From assembly GCA_037382465.1 (NCBI GenBank), contig JARRPX010000003.1, positions 1 to 62,072 of the forward strand: a stretch of 62,072 nt of DNA, read 5' to 3'. Every line of letters begins with the position of its first letter. Within the stretch, counting starts at the first letter, position 1. Under the pieces are notes generated by a model. The model made no database searches. It was not told where the DNA came from and worked only from the letters and a program-made list of their open reading frames with translations. This DNA comes from Anaerolineales bacterium. GTDB lineage: Bacteria; Chloroflexota; Anaerolineae; Anaerolineales; E44-bin32. The position numbers and the translations under genes are program-made. Positions 43,201 to 49,871 of this stretch are shown here, in pieces.

Positions 43201-43243
43201 AATATATACGTGTATATCATACACCGAGTGTGTCTCTGGTCAT
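43201..43243 (-). promoter_or_regulatory. promoter of the membrane-protein gene with two dyads
   Basis: On the minus strand ATGACC (43243-43238) and TATGAT (43221-43216) are 16 bases apart, a moderate sigma-70 pair. Two dyads overlap it: ACAC-CGA-GTGT (43221-43231) in the spacer next to the -10 box, and ATATAC-GT-GTATAT (about 43203-43216) just downstream. Both resemble the dyad at 40995-41015 of the PadR operon (ATATAC-CGA-GTATAT on the minus strand), so the PadR protein may control this gene too. Confidence 0.5.
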
Positions 43244-43728
43244 CGCCCCGGTTTTAGACGATACGAGTGCATGGGCCTGTAGCGAATGCCGTTCTCGACT
43301 CGCTCCGATCCTTCCGGTAGAAATCCTACTCTGCGATAGAATTCCACCGAGTTCGGCGACGCATGTACCGTGACGGACGTGATTCCGGCATTTGCCGCAT
43401 GACAATGCTGGAAGGCCCGAGAGATCAATTCGCGACCGATGCCCCGACCCTGATGCGCCTCATCCACGAAAAGCAGCGAAATGTGTTTCGCCTCGCGAAT
43501 CTCGATCATGCCCAGGAGCGCGTCACCTTCACGGGCCAGGATCACCTTGTGCCCCTCCCGAGCGCGCTCGGCCAGCGCTTCGGGTCGAACGTACTTGCGA
43601 AATTCGTCGATGCCTTGCTGCGAGAACTGCGGCGCAACGAGCCGGTCGAACACCGCATGCACCAATTCACAGACCGCAGCTTCTTCACCAGGTTGCATCC
43701 CCTGGTATGAAATGCATCCATTGCGCAT
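43240..43728 (-). CDS. GNAT N-acetyltransferase
   Basis: A 162-residue acetyltransferase. The acetyl-CoA loop is AHQGRGIGRELISRAF (residues about 90-105), preceded by the strand HISLLFVDEA and followed by NSVEFYRRVGFLPEGSERVENGIRY. The N-terminal MQPGEEAAVCELVHAVFDR is the usual acceptor helix. It ends at 43240 within the upstream promoter region of the adjacent membrane protein gene, so that gene's -35 box lies inside its coding end. Substrate unknown. Confidence 0.9.
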   Translation of the reverse strand: MRNGCISYQGMQPGEEAAVCELVHAVFDRLVAPQFSQQGIDEFRKYVRPEALAERAREGHKVILAREGDALLGMIEIREAKHISLLFVDEAHQGRGIGRELISRAFQHCHAANAGITSVTVHASPNSVEFYRRVGFLPEGSERVENGIRYRPMHSYRLKPGR

Positions 43729-43750
43729 ACGAACGCTTCCCTTCCAGCCG

Positions 43751-44377
43751 CTAAAAGAGCGGGTTTTTCCCTACCGGGTAGATCTCTTGATTGAAACGGA
43801 TCAATTTCCAACGGCGATCGGTTTCATCCCAGTCAATTTCGGTGACGCTCGCCGTGTCGACCTTCAAATTGAAACGCTGATACACAGCGAGGTCCAGGAC
43901 ATGACAAACCAGCAGGCGGATGAGTCCATCGTGGGTTACGACGAGGATATTCCCCACGTCGGTCATCTTCTTCTCGTCGACGAAGGCGGCGATGCGTGCC
44001 AGCGCTTCGGACCCCGTTTCGCCTTCCGGCCAGCGGAAATCCCGATCTTGATCGACGAGGGCACGCCACACCTCGGGATACTGCAACGGGATTTCCTCAT
44101 CCGACAGATACTCAACGATGCCGATGTCGATTTCGTTGAGGCGGGGATCGACGAGCGGAACGATCCCGCGTTTTTTCGCCAGGGAGCGTATCGTCTGTCC
44201 GGTGCGGAGGTACTCGCTCACGTAAATGGCATCGACACGGCGTTTGCCGAAATAGCGCTTCAACTTCGCTGCTTGCCGCCTGCCGAGCGCACTGATGGGT
44301 TGGTCGTTATGCCGCAGCTGCGGATTGTGGAAGTCGCCTCTGGCCTTGTCTGCATGCCGCACGACGTAGAATTTCAT
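43751..44377 (-). CDS. histidine phosphatase family (phosphoglycerate mutase-like) protein
   Basis: A 208-residue phosphatase of the branch-1 histidine phosphatase fold. The catalytic RH motif is VVRHADKARG near residue 6, where the usual RHG is RHA; the second Arg is in SEYLRTGQTIRSLA, the phosphate-pocket Glu/acid in LNEIDIGIVEYLSDEEIP, and the second His in VVTHDGLIRLLVCHV. A function as phosphoglycerate mutase, sugar or nucleotide phosphatase cannot be distinguished. Its stop lies 22 bases before the start of the GNAT gene downstream, so the pair could be an operon. Confidence 0.88.
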   Translation of the reverse strand: MKFYVVRHADKARGDFHNPQLRHNDQPISALGRRQAAKLKRYFGKRRVDAIYVSEYLRTGQTIRSLAKKRGIVPLVDPRLNEIDIGIVEYLSDEEIPLQYPEVWRALVDQDRDFRWPEGETGSEALARIAAFVDEKKMTDVGNILVVTHDGLIRLLVCHVLDLAVYQRFNLKVDTASVTEIDWDETDRRWKLIRFNQEIYPVGKNPLF

Positions 44378-44713
44378 CTCTCTCCACCGTAGTCAATCGA
44401 CACCACACAACGCTTTTAGCCTACATATGGAAACACCGTTTCACTTCAGTGGACACTGGTTTTCATTCGGTTTAATTCGAATAGCTGCCGCAGATGAAAT
44501 GAGTGTACTACACATCGAGATCATCATCCTCTGGCATTTCATACAAATCCGTGAAGCACAGTCGGCTTCCTTCTTGGCGCAGACTGTGCAAACGTAAAAC
44601 GAAGATGTATTGTATTGGGACGGATACACCATGTCATTCAGGCCGTGTTGGGTAATAATATTGAGGATGATTTTCAGCGCATCGACGGACGAAGGTTCAA
44701 ATTACAGATCGCC
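44378..44713. other. divergent intergenic region before the giant regulator
   Basis: 336 bases with the histidine phosphatase on one side and the 1241-residue regulator on the other. No reliable coding pattern and no clear promoter. The regulator's ATG 44714 has only a weak ribosome site; an earlier in-frame start near 44615 would extend the protein by 33 residues that show no family resemblance. Confidence 0.4.
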
Positions 44714-47700
44714 ATGGACGCGGATAAGCAGCACATCGTAGTGACCACGCTTGGGGTGCCGTGCGTTGAAGTCGACGGAAAAATTAAAACCATTTCCCGT
44801 CGCCAGGTGCGGGCGCTGTTGTATTACCTGGCTTGCGGACGGGGCAGCGTGGCCAGAGAGCAGTTGTGCTTTCTATTCTGGCCGGATCGAGCGGAGGACG
44901 AGGCTCGCCGAAACTTGAGTATCCTGCTTTCTCATCTCCGCCGAACGTTCCACCCCATTCAGATCGTCGAAACGAGCACCGACAGTGTGATCCTCGAGAA
45001 TGAAATCGTCAATCTCGATCTGCACGAGTTCGAGCGCTTGCTCGAACTCGGCGGTGGAGATGAAATCGACCCCCTCTTGAAAGCGGTCAGTCTCTACCGG
45101 GGTCAATTCCTGGAAGGTTTTTCATTGCCGGAGAGCAGCGAGTATGAATCCTGGCTCACTTTGCAGCGTCGCCGCCTCGAGCAGGAATATCTGCGCACGC
45201 TGATGACCATCATCCTGGCCTTTCAAGAGAGGCGCGAATACGATGCGGCTGCCCGCAGCGCACAAACCTATCTGGCCGTCGATGAACTTTCAGAACACGT
45301 GCACAGGATCCTGATCGAGCTGTATATCGCCATGGGAGATCGAAATCAAGCGCAGCAGCAATTCGAGCTGTGCTCGAAAATCCTCGAACGCGAATTGGGC
45401 GTGCGTCCCTTGCCCGAGACACGCATGGCCCTGGATTCAGCCCCACCAACAGATCGAGAGATCGTTCAAGCAGGTGGCGAAGATGAAGCGACGACCATCC
45501 CGGGAGATCGGCTGCCTCTCATCGGACGCGATGAGGAATTGGAGATATTGCGCCGCAGACTCGATCGGGTTCGGTCCGGAAAAGGATCGTTTCTTCTCGT
45601 CAGCGGAGAGGCGGGAATCGGGAAGTCGTTTCTCACGCGCACTTTTCTCCGCGAACAGCACGAGGAGGTTTCCGTTTTCTCGGGTGAATGTTATCCGGGT
45701 GGCCAACAACCGCCCTATCAACCGATCCTGGACGCTCTCCAACCGCCGATACAACGGATGAAACCTCCGGATTCCGAACCCCCCGATTGGATCGTGACTC
45801 TCTCACCGTTCTTTCCCCAACTTAGATTATCCGGCAGGCATGATATGCAGGACAAGCTGCTGGAGACCGCCCCCGGGACATGGTTTCAAGGTTTTTTCAG
45901 CGCCTTCAACAGCTTGAGCGGCAGCACGCATCCAACCGTGCTGCATTTGGAGGATCTGCAGTGGGCAGACAGCGCCACCCGCGCTTTTTTGGTCTACCTC
46001 GCCCGGCGGCTTGCCGAAACGCCGATGTTGGTGTTGGGGACTTTTCGTTCCGAAGATCACCAATCACTGGAGGAGCTACGGTACAACCTCTCTCGAGCAG
46101 GCCCCTTCCACGAACTACACTTACAGGGTTTCGATCCCCAGACCACTTATGCGTTCCTTCAATTAGCGAGCGGCAACGTTAAGTTCAACGCCGAAATCGC
46201 CCAACGCCTGTACGAAATTAGCGGCGGTAACCCATTCTTTCTACTGGAGCTGCTGCGATCGCAATCGATCGAAAGCTACAGCGATCCTGCGCTCGATTGG
46301 ACGGCAGTGCAGCTGCCAGAGACGATCCTGCAGGCATTAGACAACCGCGTCAGGTCTCTCAGCTCACACGCGCGCCAGGTGCTGGAAGCCTGCGTCGTGC
46401 TTAGCAAGGATCTGAATTTCGATTTGATTCGCCGGATTGCCGGACGGAGCGAATTGGAGACCATCGATGGTCTCGATGAACTGCAGCAGAAACAAATCCT
46501 CTACGAGCAGAACGGCGTTTATTATTTTTCACACGGCATCCTGCGCCCCGTCGTATACCAGAGCATGAGCACCTGGCGCCGCCGGCTGCTTCACAAGCGC
46601 GCCGGGCTGGAGCTCGAGATCGAACATTCCGACGATTTCGTCCTTCTCGCCTGGCATTTCGAACGCGCCGGTCCGTCCCTTTCGAATAAAGCTTTGGACT
46701 ATCTGATCCGGGCTGCGGATCGAACACGCGCAATGTATGCTCACCAAGAAGCGATTGGCCTGTACCAACGGGCGCTGGCGCTGCTGCGGGAAAAAGAAGA
46801 GCATGCCAGGACCGCCAGAACGTGGATGAAGTTGGGTCTGGTGCAGCAAATCGCCGGCGAGTATCAACGCGCCCAAAAATCCTACGCCGCGGGCTTCGAA
46901 ATGTGGCAGCGGCCGATTTCCTCCCTGGCAGCGACCTCACCACTGCATACCGGGAAGACACTGCGCATGGAATGGCGTGAGCCCACGACACTCGACCCTG
47001 CCTTCTCCCGGGATACGACTTCCGCAGCCATCATCGATCAGCTTTATCGAGGTCTGTTGGAACTCAATCCGGATCTGGGATTGGTGCCTTCTATTGCGGA
47101 GCGATTCGAGATCGATCGAAGCGGCTGCCGCTACACCTTCAAGCTTCGAATGGACGTCGACTGGAGTGACGGGACGCCCGTCACGGCAGATGATTTCGCC
47201 TGCGCCTGGAAGCGCGTTCTCGATCCGAAGCACGCCTCCCCCAACGCCAGCCGGTTATTCGACATCAAAGGAGCTCGCGCATTTGCAGAAAGCACGCTGT
47301 CCGACACGAAAGATGTCGGCATCCATGTGCTGGATGAGCACACGCTTGTGGTGGAGCTTGAAGCGCCGTGCAGCTACTTCCCATACCTGCTGAGTCATCA
47401 CGCCACCTATCCGGTCCCTCGCCACGTCCTCGACAGCCGGGGCGAGCACGATTTCACGACGCGGCCGCTCTCCTGCGGTCCCTTTCTGCTGGAGTCCTGG
47501 AACAGGGGCAGCGACATCCGCCTGATTCGAAACCCAACTTACCAGGGCCAATTTGGCGGGAATATTGAACAGGTTTTACTCACAACCGACATGGATTGGA
47601 ACGCCAGCCTCACCGCCTATGAAGAAGATAGACTCGACATCCTATCGGTGACGCGTGCGGAAACAGCAGATCTGGTCCGTGCCCGCAGCCGCAACGCACA

Positions 47701-48439
47701 GGATTACATCTCCGCACCCGCCTTTCTCACGACGTATCTGGGTTTCAACCTGTGCCAATCTCCGTTCGACGATCTCCGCGTGCGCAGGGCCTTTGCACAC
47801 GCCATCGACCGGCACGAACTGGCGTCCATGGTCATGCAGGGATTCATCTTTCCGGCCGGCGCGGGACTCGTGCCACCGGGACTGCCGGGAGCAACGCAGG
47901 CAGTGGGGTATGCATTCGATCTCGAACGGGCGCGCGAGCTGCTGCGTGAAGCAGGTTACCCTGAAGGGAATAATTTCCCCAGCGTGCGATTCCTGTCCTT
48001 TAACGGAAGCGAAACGCGAGTTGAATACCTCTGCAAGCGGCTGAAGGAGGACCTGGGAATCGACATCCACGGCGAGACACTGGAATTTGGCGAACTGCTT
48101 CGAAGACTCGATTCACTCGATGCCGACATGTTCCTCATCGGCTGGCTGGCCGATTTCCCCGATCCGATCACCTTCCTGCGCGATTGCCCTTTTAAAACCT
48201 GGACCGGCTGGATGAATCCGGAGTATACCTCGCTCATCACCAAAGCCTCGCGAAGCGTGGACACGGACACCCACGTCCGCCTTTGCCGGCAGGCGGAAGA
48301 CATACTCATCGAAGAGACGCCCATCGTGCCCATTAATTATGCCAGGCACAACCTGCTGGTTAAGCCATGGGTAACGCGCTTCTCACCACCGCTCATGGGC
48401 GTTTGGTTCTTCAAGGACATCGTTATCACCTCGCACTAA
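44714..48439 (+). CDS. SARP/BTAD-STAND regulator with a C-terminal OppA-type solute-binding domain
   Basis: A 1241-residue single-chain regulator with no signal peptide or membrane helix. N-terminal (about 1-95): winged-helix DNA-binding part (ISRRQVRALLYYLA, RRNLSILLSHLRRTF). Residues about 100-250: BTAD helices (LYRGQFLEGFSLPESSEYESW, RNQAQQQFELCSKILERELGV). About 265-600: STAND-type ATPase with Walker A GEAGIGKS near 300 and Walker B LHLEDLQWAD near 411. About 600-740: TPR-like helices. About 744-1235: a complete extracellular-type solute-binding protein family 5 domain (RMEWREPTTLDPAFSRD, VDWSDGTPVTADDFACAWKRVLDP, GFNLCQSPFDDLRVRRAFAHAIDR). Such domains normally bind peptides or nickel outside the cell; here one is cytoplasmic, as in E. 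coli SgrR. Likely a ligand-controlled activator of the genes downstream. Confidence 0.9.
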   Translation: MDADKQHIVVTTLGVPCVEVDGKIKTISRRQVRALLYYLACGRGSVAREQLCFLFWPDRAEDEARRNLSILLSHLRRTFHPIQIVETSTDSVILENEIVNLDLHEFERLLELGGGDEIDPLLKAVSLYRGQFLEGFSLPESSEYESWLTLQRRRLEQEYLRTLMTIILAFQERREYDAAARSAQTYLAVDELSEHVHRILIELYIAMGDRNQAQQQFELCSKILERELGVRPLPETRMALDSAPPTDREIVQAGGEDEATTIPGDRLPLIGRDEELEILRRRLDRVRSGKGSFLLVSGEAGIGKSFLTRTFLREQHEEVSVFSGECYPGGQQPPYQPILDALQPPIQRMKPPDSEPPDWIVTLSPFFPQLRLSGRHDMQDKLLETAPGTWFQGFFSAFNSLSGSTHPTVLHLEDLQWADSATRAFLVYLARRLAETPMLVLGTFRSEDHQSLEELRYNLSRAGPFHELHLQGFDPQTTYAFLQLASGNVKFNAEIAQRLYEISGGNPFFLLELLRSQSIESYSDPALDWTAVQLPETILQALDNRVRSLSSHARQVLEACVVLSKDLNFDLIRRIAGRSELETIDGLDELQQKQILYEQNGVYYFSHGILRPVVYQSMSTWRRRLLHKRAGLELEIEHSDDFVLLAWHFERAGPSLSNKALDYLIRAADRTRAMYAHQEAIGLYQRALALLREKEEHARTARTWMKLGLVQQIAGEYQRAQKSYAAGFEMWQRPISSLAATSPLHTGKTLRMEWREPTTLDPAFSRDTTSAAIIDQLYRGLLELNPDLGLVPSIAERFEIDRSGCRYTFKLRMDVDWSDGTPVTADDFACAWKRVLDPKHASPNASRLFDIKGARAFAESTLSDTKDVGIHVLDEHTLVVELEAPCSYFPYLLSHHATYPVPRHVLDSRGEHDFTTRPLSCGPFLLESWNRGSDIRLIRNPTYQGQFGGNIEQVLLTTDMDWNASLTAYEEDRLDILSVTRAETADLVRARSRNAQDYISAPAFLTTYLGFNLCQSPFDDLRVRRAFAHAIDRHELASMVMQGFIFPAGAGLVPPGLPGATQAVGYAFDLERARELLREAGYPEGNNFPSVRFLSFNGSETRVEYLCKRLKEDLGIDIHGETLEFGELLRRLDSLDADMFLIGWLADFPDPITFLRDCPFKTWTGWMNPEYTSLITKASRSVDTDTHVRLCRQAEDILIEETPIVPINYARHNLLVKPWVTRFSPPLMGVWFFKDIVITSH

Positions 48440-48468
48440 TCTCGACCTCCCATCCCTGTCAACAGTTT

Positions 48469-48500
48469 GTAAACACACATCCGTAAACTGTGTGTAAGCT
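48469..48500 (+). promoter_or_regulatory. three direct repeats of GTAAAC/GTAAGC type, SARP-site-like
   Basis: GTAAAC at 48469 and 48483, and GTAAGC at 48494. The latter two, read as heptamers GTAAACT and GTAAGCT, are spaced 11 bases apart, the spacing known for SARP-type activator sites; the first lies 14 bases before. They sit between the regulator stop and the small gene. No strong -10 box follows at the expected distance. Confidence 0.3.
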
Positions 48501-48534
48501 TTCCGGCTCGCTTGCAGCGGACGGTCACACACGG

Positions 48535-48753
48535 ATGGTGAAACGGATGGCGGATCAAGAAACGTACGACTCCTTTTTCGTGCGGCTTACCAGGCCAGGA
48601 ACCGGCGCATCGCGCGCGGTGGATAACGGTATCCGGATCGAGATCGAGCACTTCCAAAGCGGAGAGATCCTGATTCTCGAAACACAGGAGGCGTTCTTCG
48701 ACTTCTTCCGTTCCTTCACCGCCTGGCCGACAGCCGGACACGACTCGGATTGA
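48535..48753 (+). CDS. small protein of unknown function next to the regulator
   Basis: A 72-residue protein (68 from an in-frame ATG at 48547). Composition and the stretch FVRLTRPGTG, RIEIEHFQSGEILILE, FFDFFRSF suggest a small alpha/beta fold; similar short proteins with an E-H-x-Q-S-G-E motif recur beside large regulators and surface-protein genes of Chloroflexota in my recollection, which should be checked. No ribosome site is evident. The gene lies between the regulator and the lipoprotein gene and would be the first downstream target of the repeats at 48469-48500. Confidence 0.5.
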   Translation: MVKRMADQETYDSFFVRLTRPGTGASRAVDNGIRIEIEHFQSGEILILETQEAFFDFFRSFTAWPTAGHDSD

Positions 48754-48815
48754 GTCAGGCGCATCAGCCGCCGCCGAATGATACGGCGGTCCGTGCTTTC
48801 ATCAGGAGGGTCACG

Positions 48816-49859
48816 ATGAAACGACGTTTTACGCCATGGAAGGTCAGCTTCTTCCTTTGCGCTCTTGCGTGGATAACCGCGGGATGCGGGCAGACCGCAG
48901 CCCAAGGTGGGACGTTTGCCTGGATCGACGTTCCTGTGAACGATTTGACGTTTCCGCTGGGACAGGAGATCCGGATCGAAGGGCATGCGTCCGATCCCAC
49001 CGGCGTATCCCGCGTGGAGATCTGGGTCAACCAAGAATTAACCTGGACGGTGGAAGATCTTCCCTCCAGTGGAGATTTTGTGAGGTTCTCACAAACCTGG
49101 ACCCCGCCGGAGGAAGGGGATTACTTCATCCTCGCTGCGGCCTCCGGGAACGGAGGCGAAAGCAGCACACCTGCTTCCGTTATCGTCCACGTCGGGCGGC
49201 TGCCCGCCGTCGCGCTCGTGACGGAAGAATCGATCGAGGCGCCGGATCCAGCCACGCCCACACCGGAACCCGCTCTGCCCGAAACGGTCGTGCAGTTCTG
49301 GGCCGATCCGCCGCAGATCGAAGCCGATTCCTGCACCCTGCTGCGCTGGCAGGTCGAAAACGCAGAAAAGGTCGTGCTGGGGAGCAGCGAGGTATCGAAA
49401 CAGGGCAGTTATGAAGTGTGCTTATGCGAGAGTACCAGCTACAGCCTGACCGTCACCGGCCTCGACGGCATCGCAGAGGAATTCAAAGTGTCGATACCGG
49501 TGAGCGGCATCTGTGCCCCGCCGACGGTGGAAATCGATGAGAGCCCACCTCCGGCCCCGGCGCTGCTGAAACCACTCGATGGATCGGATCTCGACCCTGT
49601 CGCGGATACGATCCTGCGCTGGAACGCAGTCTCGGATGAAAGCGGGATTGCCCAGTATCAAGTTCAAGTCCAACGCCACAGCGGCGATTACAACTGGACC
49701 GCCGCGCCCGGGAATCCGTGGACGGGACTGGGCGAAACGCAGCTGCTGTTGAACGTCGAATATGGCTACACCTACCGCTGGCGCGTGCGGGCCGTCGACG
49801 GCGCGGGCAACACCGGTCCTTGGTCCGGATGGTTCACGTTCGTGGTCCCCCTCACATAA
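48816..49859 (+). CDS. lipoprotein with Ig-like and fibronectin-like domains
   Basis: A 347-residue lipoprotein. ATG 48816 has AGGAGG upstream; signal peptide ends with the lipobox ITAGC. The mature part begins with an Ig-like domain (WIDVPVNDLTFPLGQEI, RVEIWVNQELTW, YFILAAASGNGG, about 45-130), a Pro/Glu linker, a second Ig-type repeat (VQFWADPPQIEADSC, LRWQVENAEKVVLG, about 155-235) and a fibronectin-type domain (SGIAQYQVQVQRHSGDYNW, YTYRWRVRAVDGAGNTGPWSGW) to the end. All segments are adhesive folds. 13 bases separate it from the downstream LysM protein gene. Confidence 0.8.
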   Translation: MKRRFTPWKVSFFLCALAWITAGCGQTAAQGGTFAWIDVPVNDLTFPLGQEIRIEGHASDPTGVSRVEIWVNQELTWTVEDLPSSGDFVRFSQTWTPPEEGDYFILAAASGNGGESSTPASVIVHVGRLPAVALVTEESIEAPDPATPTPEPALPETVVQFWADPPQIEADSCTLLRWQVENAEKVVLGSSEVSKQGSYEVCLCESTSYSLTVTGLDGIAEEFKVSIPVSGICAPPTVEIDESPPPAPALLKPLDGSDLDPVADTILRWNAVSDESGIAQYQVQVQRHSGDYNWTAAPGNPWTGLGETQLLLNVEYGYTYRWRVRAVDGAGNTGPWSGWFTFVVPLT

Positions 49860-49871
49860 GGAGGTCGAAGG

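Noticed and set aside
44441-44632. 63-codon minus-strand frame with CxxC pairs (CTVC, CMKC), zinc-ribbon-like
   Set aside because: Short, without ribosome site, and with irregular Cys spacing; probably a chance pattern in intergenic DNA.
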